DNA from: Bacteroidota bacterium
Lineage (GTDB): Bacteria; Bacteroidota; Bacteroidia; NS11-12g; UBA9320
Length of the DNA stretch: 64,000 nt
Assembly: GCA_013359235.1 (NCBI GenBank)
Contig: JABWCE010000004.1
Coordinates: 82,931-146,930 of the forward strand
Reading direction: 5' to 3'
Positions within the stretch are counted from its first letter, which is position 1, and each line of letters starts with the position of its first letter. Position numbers and translations under genes: made by a program. A model generated the notes under the pieces. The model did not search any database, was not told where the DNA came from, and was given only the letters and a program-made list of their open reading frames with translations. Positions 44,481 through 53,010 of the stretch are shown here, piece by piece.

Positions 44481-45704
44481 TTAAGCAATTAATATTACAG
44501 GTTCTTCCAAAATTTCTTTTAAAGTGTTTAAAAATTTAGCTCCTGATACTCCATCTACAACACGATGGTCACAACTAAGGGTAACTTTCATGGTTTTAAC
44601 AGGTTTTATTTCACCGTTTATTATACCTACAGTATCTTTTATAGCTCCAACAGCAAGAATACAAGAATCGGGTGGGTTTATAATTGCTGTGAATTCTTCA
44701 ATTCCAAACATACCCAAGCTGCTAATTGTAAAAGTATTACCTTGCCAATCGGCAGGTTGTAATTTTTTGTTTTTGGCTTTTAAACTGAGATCTTTTATTT
44801 CAATACTCAAATCGCTAATTGATTTATGATTTGCAAATCGCACAACGGGCACAAGCAAACCCTCGTCAACCGAAACAGCTATGCCGAGATGAATATGATT
44901 ATTGTATCGTATTTTATTGCCAAGCCACGACGAGTTTATTGTGGGATGCTTTTGCAATGCAATAGCACAAGCTTTTACTACAAAATCATTGAATGAAATT
45001 TTTGTTTCAGCAAATTTGTTTATTTTATCACGTGCATCATATACTTTATCCATATTAATCTCCATTGTTAGATAAAAATGTGGTGAAGAAAATTTGCTTT
45101 CAGCAAGACGTGCAGCAATAGTTTTTCGCATTTGCGAAACCGGAACATCCTTAAAACTTTCATTCCATTTATTTTCCGAAGGTTTTGAAATTGTTTTTGG
45201 TGAATTAGAATTTATCAATTCAAGGTCTCGTTTTATAATTCTTCCATTATCGCCGCTACCTTCAATTTTTGAAATTTCAATTCCACGTTCTACAGCTATT
45301 TTGCGAGCTAAAGGGCTAATTTTTAGCCTTTGTTTTTCATCATTTTCTAAAAAAAAATCTTTTTGTTCTGGCTCGGTTGATTTTATTTTTACAGTACTTG
45401 CATTTTCTTTTGTGTTCAGCAATGCCAAATTACTTTTTTCAGAAAATATATTAGAAATATCTTCGCCGGGGTTGCCTACCACAGCTATTGGTTCGTTAAC
45501 TGGAATTGTTACACCTTCTTCGGCTTTTAGAAGCAAAACAGTACCCTTAGCAAAGTTTTCGAGTTCCATCGTTGCTTTATCCGTTTCTACTTCGGCTAAT
45601 ATATCGCCTGGTTTTACTGTATCACCCGTTTTTACAATCCATTTCACAATAACACCCTCTTCCATTGTATCGCTCATTTTGGGCAATTTTATTACTTCTG
45701 CCAT
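44481..45704 (-). CDS. Dihydrolipoamide acyltransferase (E2) of a 2-oxoacid dehydrogenase complex
   Basis: A 407-residue E2. Order of domains: one lipoyl domain (1-78) with the lipoylated Lys43 in VETDKATMEL, a linker, a peripheral-subunit-binding domain at about 132-168 (KISPLARKIAVERGIEI ... GRIIKRDL), then the acyltransferase core. The core has RKTIAARLAESKFSSPHFYL and the catalytic DHRVVDGVSGAKFL (His380). The lipoyl sequence KLPKMSDTMEEGVI is of the pyruvate dehydrogenase type. The fused E1 gene 4 kb away is the likely partner; no E3 is in the window. A -7 box lies at 45720-45727. Confidence 0.94.
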   Translation of the reverse strand: MAEVIKLPKMSDTMEEGVIVKWIVKTGDTVKPGDILAEVETDKATMELENFAKGTVLLLKAEEGVTIPVNEPIAVVGNPGEDISNIFSEKSNLALLNTKENASTVKIKSTEPEQKDFFLENDEKQRLKISPLARKIAVERGIEISKIEGSGDNGRIIKRDLELINSNSPKTISKPSENKWNESFKDVPVSQMRKTIAARLAESKFSSPHFYLTMEINMDKVYDARDKINKFAETKISFNDFVVKACAIALQKHPTINSSWLGNKIRYNNHIHLGIAVSVDEGLLVPVVRFANHKSISDLSIEIKDLSLKAKNKKLQPADWQGNTFTISSLGMFGIEEFTAIINPPDSCILAVGAIKDTVGIINGEIKPVKTMKVTLSCDHRVVDGVSGAKFLNTLKEILEEPVILIA

Positions 45705-45719
45705 ATTTTAAATAAGTTG

Positions 45720-45727
45720 CAAAATTA
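45720..45727 (-). promoter_or_regulatory. -7 box upstream of the E2 gene
   Basis: Reads TAATTTTG on the minus strand (TAnnTTTG match), 15 nt upstream of the ATG at 45704; -33 not recognisable. Confidence 0.4.
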
Positions 45728-45814
45728 TTAAATATAAACCTCATTAATTATAAATTTGTTTGGCAATTTGATTGGTTTGTTTACTTTGAATACAAATCGT
45801 GTATATTATTTTCA

Positions 45815-46210
45815 ATGTATCGAGGTTTATTGCTTTTATTATTCATATTGTTTTCAATAGAAGGGTTTAGCCAACATTATGAAGTGAAAATTGATAGTGG
45901 AAAATACATTGATTACACAATTATTGAAGATTTATTAACTTTAAATGAATTTGCAGATAAAATTGGTTTTAAATATTCAGAAAAAATAAATTTTGATGAA
46001 GAGTTTTTAATATATAACAGTATTTGGACAGATTGCAATGGTAGTTATAAAATTACAACAGAATATGATTCGCTAACCAATATTTTAACATTAAAAATAT
46101 ATAAAAAATATGGAGGAAGCAGGGGAATGTGCCCACAAGACTGCTATACCAAAATAAAAAAACACAATCCTGGTATGAAAATTATTTTTAAAGAAATCAA
46201 ATTGAAGTAA
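45815..46210 (+). CDS. Small exported protein, unknown
   Basis: A 131-residue protein with a signal peptide (GLLLLLFILFSIEGFSQ) and a mature part of about 110 residues that includes three cysteines (WTDCNGSY and RGMCPQDCYTK). The pairs could form disulphides in the periplasm. It reads like a small alpha/beta protein, but I know no family. ATG at 45815. It lies between the divergent E2 gene and secDF, 114 nt before secDF. Confidence 0.65.
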   Translation: MYRGLLLLLFILFSIEGFSQHYEVKIDSGKYIDYTIIEDLLTLNEFADKIGFKYSEKINFDEEFLIYNSIWTDCNGSYKITTEYDSLTNILTLKIYKKYGGSRGMCPQDCYTKIKKHNPGMKIIFKEIKLK

Positions 46211-46256
46211 TAGAAAAATCCTGATATTTTTTTAAAAAATCATCTGAAAACATTCC

Positions 46257-46287
46257 TTGAATATAAAATTTAAAATATCTACTTTTG
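46257..46287 (+). promoter_or_regulatory. Promoter of secDF
   Basis: TTG (46257-46259), 20-nt spacer, TACTTTTG (46280-46287). The -7 box is exact; the -33 is one base short of TTTG. It ends 37 nt before the ATG. Confidence 0.5.
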
Positions 46288-46324
46288 CCCTCTTTTAAAA
46301 AAAGAAGAAAAATTTAGATTTAAT

Positions 46325-49300
46325 ATGAAAAATAAAGGATTTATACAGGTTTTTACTATATTACTTGCTTTGGCGTGTATTTACCAACTATCGTTTACAT
46401 GGAAAACAAAGAGTGTAGAAAAAAAAGCTGAAGAATGGGCAAAAAAAACAGGTAAAACCGCAGCCTACTACTTGGATTCTATGGGTCCACAAACGGTTTA
46501 CAACATGTTGGGTATTATTAAATATACCTATATGGAATGTAAAGAAAAGGAAATAGGATTAGGACTTGACCTCAAAGGCGGTATGAACGTAACCATGGAA
46601 GTATCTGTTGCAGATATTGTAAAAGGTTTGTCAAACAACAGCAAAAATCAGAAATTTCTTGATGCTCTTGAAAATGCAAATAAAAAATTTACAGGACAAA
46701 CTAATTTTATTGATCTATTTAAAGCAGAATGGGAAAAACTTGCACCAAACGAAAAATTAGCTCCAATATTTACAAACAAAGACTTAAAAGATGAATTACC
46801 CTACGATGCATCTAACCAAAAAGTGTATGACTGGCTTAGTAAGCAAGCCAAACAATCGGTATCAAGGGCATATCAGATTATAAACCAAAGGATAGACCAG
46901 TTTGGTGTTGTTCAGCCCAATGTTCAGGAACTTGGAAATGGTAGAATTCTTGTTGAATTGCCGGGTGTTGACGACCCAAAGCGTGTTAGAAACATACTAC
47001 AAAGTTCGGCTAAACTTGAATTTTGGAACACTTACCACAATTACGAATCATGGAAGTTTTTAGAGTCAGCAAACGAAATAGTAAAAAACAAACTTGCTGC
47101 CGAAGAAATGTTAAATAATGGTGATAAAAAAGATACTTCAAAAGCAATAACACTTACGGGAGTAAGCAAAGACAGTTCAAAAACAGACACTTCAAAAAAA
47201 CAAGGCACATTAACTCAAACAGGTTCAAAAACTGATACTTCTAAAAACAAAAGTCCTGAACAGTTAAAAAAAGAAAATCCAATTTTATCACTTATTATTC
47301 CAAACACAATGGAAGACCCACAGTCAAAACAACAAAGATGGGCTGATGGTGCAGGTATAGGATATGTGCCAACAAAGGAAATGGCTAAATTAGATGAGTA
47401 TTTCAATTTACCTGAGGTTAAGGCTGTTTTACCTCCAAATTTTATGTTGAGATGGAGTTTTAAATCAACTGACAAAAACCGTGCTTTTTATATGTTATAT
47501 GGTATAAAAGCCGGTAGAGACGGACTACCTGCATTACCGGGTGATGTTGTAACAAGTGCAAGAAAAACTGTAAATCCAGGTGGTGAAATTGCTGTTTCGA
47601 TGACTATGAGCCCCGAAGGTGCAAACGATTGGAGAAGAATTACCGCTCAAGCTGCACCAACAGTAGATGCTGTTGCAATTATGCTTGATGATAAGATTTA
47701 TTCAGCTCCTACTGTGAGGTCAGAAATTGCAAATGGTATGTCAGAAATTTCGGGTGGTTTTGACGACCGTGAAGCTGATGACCTTGCAAACATACTTAAA
47801 GCAGGAAAATTACCTGCCCCTACCCGTATAGTTGAAGAAAGTATTGTTGGTCCTACACTTGGTGAATCTGCTCGCAAAGCCGGTATTTTCTCATTGTTTT
47901 TAGGATTTGTAGCTGTTGTTGTATTTGTTTTTGCATACTACGGACGTGGTGCTTGGTATGGTGTAATTGCTCTTTTGATTAATTTATTTTTCCTTATTGC
48001 AATTATGGCCGGGTTTAACGCTGCTTTAACTTTGCCAGGTTTGGCAGGTTTAGTTTTAACAATGGGTATGGCTTTGGATTGTAATGTGTTGATTAATGAA
48101 CGTATAAAAGAAGAACTATCATTAGGTAAAAGTTATGCAAACGCTGTGACTATTGGATATAAACACGCTTTTTCGGCAATCTTAGACTCTCACGTTACAC
48201 AACTTATTGCAGCTATTATAATGGCGTATTATGGCTCAGGTCCTGTAAAAGGTTTTGCTGTGGTACTTATAATTGGTATTTTCACTTCGCTTTACACAGG
48301 TGTATTGCTTTCGCGATTAATTAATGAATGGGATATGAAACGCGGTCATGTTTGTACATTTACAACAAATCTATTTAAAGGTTTTCAAAATCATAAAATT
48401 TATAACTTTATGTCAAAACGCAAATTGTTTTATATTAGCTCGGGTTTGTTTATTCTTTTGGGAATTGGAAGTATGTTTTACAAAGGTTTTAGCACAGGGG
48501 TTGATTTTAAAGGAGGTTGGACATTTACAGTTCAGTTTAAAGACAATAAAGTTACAGGTGATGAAATTAAAATAGCTTTGGGTAAAGTAATAAAAGAAAA
48601 CGTAGAGGTAAAAACCTATGGAACTAATAACAGATTTAGAATAACTACTGCTTATAAAATTGATGACCAAAGCCACGATATTTCTGAAAAAGTGGAAGCA
48701 ACGGTTTTAGAAGGTTTAAAAGAATTTAATATTAAAAAATCTGATATTTTGTCAACGAGCAAAATTGGTCCTACAATAGCTGCTGATGTAAGAAAAGGGT
48801 CGTTTATGGCTGTAATACTTGCTGTAATTGGTATTTTTCTTTACATAGTTATAAGATTTAAAAAACTTGAATTTGGTATGGGTGGTGCAATTTCATTATT
48901 GCATGACGTTTTGATTATACTTGCAATTTTCTCGTTATTATGGGGAATTATGCCATTTCCAATGGATGTAGATCAAGCATTTATCGGGGCATTGCTCACA
49001 GTTTTGGGTTATTCTATAAACGACACTGTGGTAGTGTTTGACCGTATCAGAGAATTTTTAGGTTTTAACAAATACGATGAGCAGGAAGAAGTAATCAATG
49101 GTGCGGTTAACCAAACTCTAAGCCGAACTATAGTAACTGCACTTTGTACTATTATTACATTGTTAATGCTTTTCTTATTTGGTGGCGAAGGCTTGAAAGG
49201 GTTTACATTTGCTCTTTTGATAGGAATTATTGTGGGTACATACTCTTCAATCTTTATTGCTTCAGCTATTGCAGTAGATTTTGGAAAAAAGAAAAAATAA
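46325..49300 (+). CDS. secDF: Protein translocase subunit SecDF (fused)
   Basis: A 991-residue RND-type membrane protein that uses proton flow to help pull exported chains through SecYEG. The SecD half has LGLDLKGGMNVTMEV after helix 1, RAYQIINQRIDQFGVVQPN, ILVELPGVDDPKRVRNIL and AGLVLTMGMALDCNVLINERIKEEL. The SecF half starts near residue 690 (SSGLFILLGIGSMFYKGFSTGVDFKGGWTF split by a loop) and has LTVLGYSINDTVVVFDRIRE. Fusion in one chain is usual in Bacteroidota. An odd Lys/Ser/Thr-rich insert at about residues 270-306 in the periplasmic P1 region has repeated DTSK. A terminator follows at 49327. Confidence 0.96.
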   Translation: MKNKGFIQVFTILLALACIYQLSFTWKTKSVEKKAEEWAKKTGKTAAYYLDSMGPQTVYNMLGIIKYTYMECKEKEIGLGLDLKGGMNVTMEVSVADIVKGLSNNSKNQKFLDALENANKKFTGQTNFIDLFKAEWEKLAPNEKLAPIFTNKDLKDELPYDASNQKVYDWLSKQAKQSVSRAYQIINQRIDQFGVVQPNVQELGNGRILVELPGVDDPKRVRNILQSSAKLEFWNTYHNYESWKFLESANEIVKNKLAAEEMLNNGDKKDTSKAITLTGVSKDSSKTDTSKKQGTLTQTGSKTDTSKNKSPEQLKKENPILSLIIPNTMEDPQSKQQRWADGAGIGYVPTKEMAKLDEYFNLPEVKAVLPPNFMLRWSFKSTDKNRAFYMLYGIKAGRDGLPALPGDVVTSARKTVNPGGEIAVSMTMSPEGANDWRRITAQAAPTVDAVAIMLDDKIYSAPTVRSEIANGMSEISGGFDDREADDLANILKAGKLPAPTRIVEESIVGPTLGESARKAGIFSLFLGFVAVVVFVFAYYGRGAWYGVIALLINLFFLIAIMAGFNAALTLPGLAGLVLTMGMALDCNVLINERIKEELSLGKSYANAVTIGYKHAFSAILDSHVTQLIAAIIMAYYGSGPVKGFAVVLIIGIFTSLYTGVLLSRLINEWDMKRGHVCTFTTNLFKGFQNHKIYNFMSKRKLFYISSGLFILLGIGSMFYKGFSTGVDFKGGWTFTVQFKDNKVTGDEIKIALGKVIKENVEVKTYGTNNRFRITTAYKIDDQSHDISEKVEATVLEGLKEFNIKKSDILSTSKIGPTIAADVRKGSFMAVILAVIGIFLYIVIRFKKLEFGMGGAISLLHDVLIILAIFSLLWGIMPFPMDVDQAFIGALLTVLGYSINDTVVVFDRIREFLGFNKYDEQEEVINGAVNQTLSRTIVTALCTIITLLMLFLFGGEGLKGFTFALLIGIIVGTYSSIFIASAIAVDFGKKKK

Positions 49301-49326
49301 AAACTATAATATTTTAAATATCAAAA

Positions 49327-49355
49327 CAGCCCGAAATTTAGATATTATCGGGCTG
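49327..49355. terminator. Bidirectional intrinsic terminator between secDF and E1
   Basis: Perfect 8-bp stem CAGCCCGA / TCGGGCTG (49327-49334 with 49348-49355) around a 13-nt loop. On the plus strand CTTTGTTTTAT follows; on the minus strand TTTTGA follows. It sits 26 nt after the secDF stop and 48 nt beyond the E1 stop, so it can serve both convergent genes. Confidence 0.85.
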
Positions 49356-49402
49356 CTTTGTTTTATATTGATTTATAAATAGTTTGCTTTTTTAATTTGG
49401 TT

Positions 49403-51817
49403 TTAGAACAATGATGGATATACTGAAGGATTGTAATTGTGCATTAAATCGTAAATTTTTTCAAAAACTGTTTCAACATTGGGTTTTGAAAAATAATCAC
49501 CGTCAGAACCATAAGCCGGACGATGTTCTTGTGCGGAGATTGTTAAAGGTTCGGCATCAAGATAGTTAAAACCATGTTGTTTTTCTAAGATTTGTTGTAA
49601 TATAAAAGCAGAGGCTCCTCCGGGAACATCTTCGTCAAGTATTGCTAATTTATTGGTTTTTTTAACCGATTCAACAATTGTATTGTTAATATCAAAAGGC
49701 AATAAACTTTGAATATCTATCAGTTCAACCGAAATGCCCGATTTTTCTAATTTTTTACATGCCTCAGAAGCAATTCTGCAACAACTGCCATAAGTAACAA
49801 GCGTAATATCGTTTCCGTTAATTAATATTTCGGGAGTGCCTGGCTTTAATGTAAATTCACCAAAATTATCTGGTAGTTTTTCTTTTATTCTGTAACCATT
49901 TAATGGCTCAATTAGCAATGCAGGTTCATCGCATTTTAACAAGGCGTTGTAAAACCCAACAGCCTGAGTCATATTGCGTGGAACCAAAACGTGTACCCCT
50001 CTGATAGCATTAAGAATCATGCCCATTGGCGAACCGCTGTGCCATATACCTTCAAGTCTGTGACCCCTTGTTCTAATTATTACAGGAGCTTTTTGACCTG
50101 CTGCTGTTCTATAATGTAAAGTTGCCAAATCATCGCTTACAATTTGTATGGCATATAAAAAATAATCGAGATATTGAATTTCTGCAATAGGGCGTAAACC
50201 ACGCAAAGCCAATCCTATTGCTTGTCCTACAATACTAAGTTCACGTATTGCTGTGTCTGATATTCTGTTTTCGCCATATTTTACTTGTAATCCGGCAAAA
50301 CCTTGATTAACATCTCCAATATTACCTACGTCTTCACCAAAAGCTATTATACGATTATCGCGTTCAAATGCTTTATCAAAAAAAGTTTGTAAAATTTTAT
50401 ACCCATCCATAGTTTTTGAATTTTCGCTATATATGGGTTTTATTTCATCTACTTTTAATAGCGAATTGTGGCTAGAACTGTATAAATTTGAATTGTATTT
50501 TGAAAAATTTGCTTTTTCAAAGTTTTTATAAAGATTCAAAAGCTCATTTCGTTTCTCGTTTTTTTCAGTTATTGTAATTTGCAGTGTTTCAAAAATTGCA
50601 CTATAAATATCTCTTCTTTCAGGAATATCAATACTTGAAAGTTTGTTTGCAATATTGGTGATTTCCGTATTTTTAGTTGATTCTGTTGCTATTTTATTTA
50701 AAACAGCAATTGTTTCATCTCTTTCATTTTTTATAGGTTGAAGATATTCTGTCCAAGCTGTAGCTTGTATATTTTTTACAACTTCTATTGCACTTTTTTC
50801 GATATCATCAATTTCATTTGCATCTGCTAAACCTGTTTTTTCTATCCAATTTCGCATTTGCAAAATGCAATCAAATTCTTTTTCCCAATCAAGCCTCTCT
50901 TTTGATTTGTAACGCTCGTGAGAACCGGAGGTTGAGTGTCCCTGCGGTTGTGTGAGTTCAACAACATGTACAATACAAGGAATGTGGTCTTTTCTACATT
51001 CTTCAACAGCTTGTTTGTAGGTTTTGATAAGTGATGGATAATCCCACCCTTTCACTCTGTATAGATGATACCCTTTCCCATTTTCATCTGTTTTAAAACC
51101 TTCTAAAATTGCACTCAGGTTTTCTTTGGTTGTTTGATATTTTGCAGGTACAGAAATTCCGTATTGGTCGTCCCAAATGCTTATAAGCAAAGGAACCTGA
51201 AGTACCCCTCCTGCATTTATCACTTCCCAAAACATTCCTTCAGAAGTGCTTGCATCGCCTATTGTACCGAATGCTATTTCGTTTCCACTAATAGAAAAAT
51301 CTTTTAAATTATGAAGTTTTTCATTTTGTCGGTAAAGCTTTGATGCATAAGCAAGCCCTAATAATCGTGGCATTTGCGAAGCAGTAGGAGAAATATCTGA
51401 TGTGGAATTGAAATTTTCGGTTTGTGTAAGCCAATTGCCGTTTTCATCGAGCAAACGTGTTGCAAAATGACTGTTCATACTCCTTCCGCCCGAAGATGGA
51501 TCGGCATTGGGTTCGGTATTGGCATAAAGTTGGGCAAAAAACTCTTTAATGGTTCTCATGCCTGTGGCAAACATAAAAGTTTGGTCGCGGTAGTAGCCCG
51601 AGCGAAAATCTCCCTTTTCAAAAAACTTTGCCAATACTATTTGTGGAATTTCTTTTCCATCGCCAAAAATTCCGAATTTTGCTTTTCCGGTCAAAACTTC
51701 TTTTCTTCCCAAAAGGCTTGCCTGGCGACTTTCATAAGCTAAACGGTAATCGCTTAAAACTTGCTGCTTAAACTTGTCTTTAGATATTGATTCGTTGATG
51801 GCACCTGAATTAATCAT
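49403..51817 (-). CDS. 2-oxoacid dehydrogenase E1, fused alpha and beta subunits
   Basis: An 804-residue thiamine-diphosphate enzyme. The alpha half (to about 440) has GYYRDQTFMFATG and the TPP motif GDASTSEGMFWEVIN (187-201). It also has the phosphorylation-loop-like HSTSGSHERYKSKERLDWE. The beta half (from about 455) has IIAFGEDVG, QGFAGLQVKYGENRISDTAI, IIRTRGHRLEGIWHSGSPMG and the transketolase C-terminal domain TLVTYGSCCRIASEACKKL. It decarboxylates a 2-oxoacid and passes the acyl group to E2. Branched-chain 2-oxoacid or pyruvate are both possible; the fused form is common in Bacteroidota and often labelled as 2-oxoisovalerate dehydrogenase. A -7 box lies only 7 nt before the ATG. Confidence 0.92.
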   Translation of the reverse strand: MINSGAINESISKDKFKQQVLSDYRLAYESRQASLLGRKEVLTGKAKFGIFGDGKEIPQIVLAKFFEKGDFRSGYYRDQTFMFATGMRTIKEFFAQLYANTEPNADPSSGGRSMNSHFATRLLDENGNWLTQTENFNSTSDISPTASQMPRLLGLAYASKLYRQNEKLHNLKDFSISGNEIAFGTIGDASTSEGMFWEVINAGGVLQVPLLISIWDDQYGISVPAKYQTTKENLSAILEGFKTDENGKGYHLYRVKGWDYPSLIKTYKQAVEECRKDHIPCIVHVVELTQPQGHSTSGSHERYKSKERLDWEKEFDCILQMRNWIEKTGLADANEIDDIEKSAIEVVKNIQATAWTEYLQPIKNERDETIAVLNKIATESTKNTEITNIANKLSSIDIPERRDIYSAIFETLQITITEKNEKRNELLNLYKNFEKANFSKYNSNLYSSSHNSLLKVDEIKPIYSENSKTMDGYKILQTFFDKAFERDNRIIAFGEDVGNIGDVNQGFAGLQVKYGENRISDTAIRELSIVGQAIGLALRGLRPIAEIQYLDYFLYAIQIVSDDLATLHYRTAAGQKAPVIIRTRGHRLEGIWHSGSPMGMILNAIRGVHVLVPRNMTQAVGFYNALLKCDEPALLIEPLNGYRIKEKLPDNFGEFTLKPGTPEILINGNDITLVTYGSCCRIASEACKKLEKSGISVELIDIQSLLPFDINNTIVESVKKTNKLAILDEDVPGGASAFILQQILEKQHGFNYLDAEPLTISAQEHRPAYGSDGDYFSKPNVETVFEKIYDLMHNYNPSVYPSLF

Positions 51818-51824
51818 TTTGCAG

Positions 51825-51832
51825 CAAAAATA
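51825..51832 (-). promoter_or_regulatory. -7 box directly upstream of the E1 gene
   Basis: Reads TATTTTTG on the minus strand and ends 7 nt before the ATG at 51817, so the leader would be very short. No TTTG at -33. Confidence 0.35.
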
Positions 51833-51973
51833 ATTTATTTGAAATTATTAAAATAAGTAAAATATATTACAAACTGTATTTCATTATTTTGAAACGAAAT
51901 AAATTTCTTTTTGTTTTTGTAAATAATACATCATGGGTAAAATTTTAAAAACATTTAATATTTTACTAAATAT

Positions 51974-51981
51974 TACCTTTG
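51974..51981 (+). promoter_or_regulatory. -7 box upstream of dus-metH
   Basis: TACCTTTG, an exact TAnnTTTG match, 23 nt before the TTG start at 52005. No TTTG at -33. Confidence 0.45.
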
Positions 51982-52004
51982 AAACTGTTTTTTAAAAAAA
52001 TAAT

Positions 52005-52988
52005 TTGGTAAAAATAGGCGAAATACAAGTTGGCGAATTCCCGTTATTGCTAGCCCCGATGGAAGATGTTAGCGGTCCGCCATTTAGGGCTGTTTGCAAA
52101 GCAAACGGAGCAGATTTGGTTTTCAGCGAATTTATTTCGTCAGAGGGGTTGATAAGAAATGCTGTAAAAAGTGTAAAAAAACTCGATATTTTTGAAAATG
52201 AACGCCCTGTTGGAATTCAACTTTTTGGCAGTAATGTTCAATCTATGAAAGAAGCTGCTATTGTTGCAACCACAGCAAACCCCGATTTGATTGATATAAA
52301 TTATGGCTGCCCTGTAAAAGCAGTGGCATGTAAAGGAGCAGGAGCTGCATTGCTCAAAGATGTTCCAAAAATGGTAGAAATGACAAAAGCAGTGGTTGAC
52401 AGTACACATTTACCTGTAACTGTTAAAACTAGGTTAGGCTGGGATGAAACAAGCAAAAACATTGAGGAAGTTGCCGAACGCTTACAAGATATTGGTATAA
52501 AGGCATTATGTATTCATGGAAGAACAAGAGTTCAATTGTATAAAGGCAGTGCAGATTGGTCGCTTATTGCAAAGGTGAAAAACAACCAAAGAATAAAAAT
52601 TCCTATTTTTGGTAATGGTGATATAGATACTCCCGAAAAAGCCCTTGAATATAAAAATAGGTATAATGTTGATGGAATAATGATTGGAAGGGCTGCAATT
52701 GGCAATCCATGGATATTTAACGAAATTAAATATTTTATTAAATATGGCAAAAAACTTCCTTATCCTGATATTAGTGAAAGAGTAAAAGCCTGCAAAACAC
52801 ATCTGCTACAAAACATCTTATGGAAAAATAATGTTGTTGGAATATTGGAAATGCGAAAACATTATTCAAATTATTTTAAAGGCTTACCTCATTTCAAAGA
52901 AATAAAAAACAAACTCGTTACCGCAGTAGAATTAGAGGTTATACTCGATTTGCTCGATAAAATTGAAACAGAGATATTCATAAATTGA
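52005..52988 (+). CDS. tRNA-dihydrouridine synthase (DusB-like)
   Basis: A 327-residue FMN enzyme that reduces uridine to dihydrouridine in tRNA D-loops. It opens with FPLLLAPMEDVSGPPFRAVC (FMN-binding TIM-barrel strand 1), then GIQLFGS, IDINYGCPVKAVACKGAGAALL with catalytic Cys109, PVTVKTRLGWDE, LCIHGRTRVQLYKGSADW and MIGRAAIGNPW. The GCPVKAVA and KGAGAALL pattern fits the DusB branch. The start is TTG at 52005; the next in-frame Met (residue 19) would lose the FMN strand. MetH follows after 22 nt. Confidence 0.93.
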   Translation: MVKIGEIQVGEFPLLLAPMEDVSGPPFRAVCKANGADLVFSEFISSEGLIRNAVKSVKKLDIFENERPVGIQLFGSNVQSMKEAAIVATTANPDLIDINYGCPVKAVACKGAGAALLKDVPKMVEMTKAVVDSTHLPVTVKTRLGWDETSKNIEEVAERLQDIGIKALCIHGRTRVQLYKGSADWSLIAKVKNNQRIKIPIFGNGDIDTPEKALEYKNRYNVDGIMIGRAAIGNPWIFNEIKYFIKYGKKLPYPDISERVKACKTHLLQNILWKNNVVGILEMRKHYSNYFKGLPHFKEIKNKLVTAVELEVILDLLDKIETEIFIN

Positions 52989-53010
52989 AAAATTATAAAT
53001 AAGAAAAAAA

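Noticed and set aside
45094..45711. Plus-strand frame of 205 codons opposite the E2 gene
   Set aside because: Antisense to a gene with clear lipoyl and acyltransferase motifs; Ser/Phe-rich translation is a shadow.
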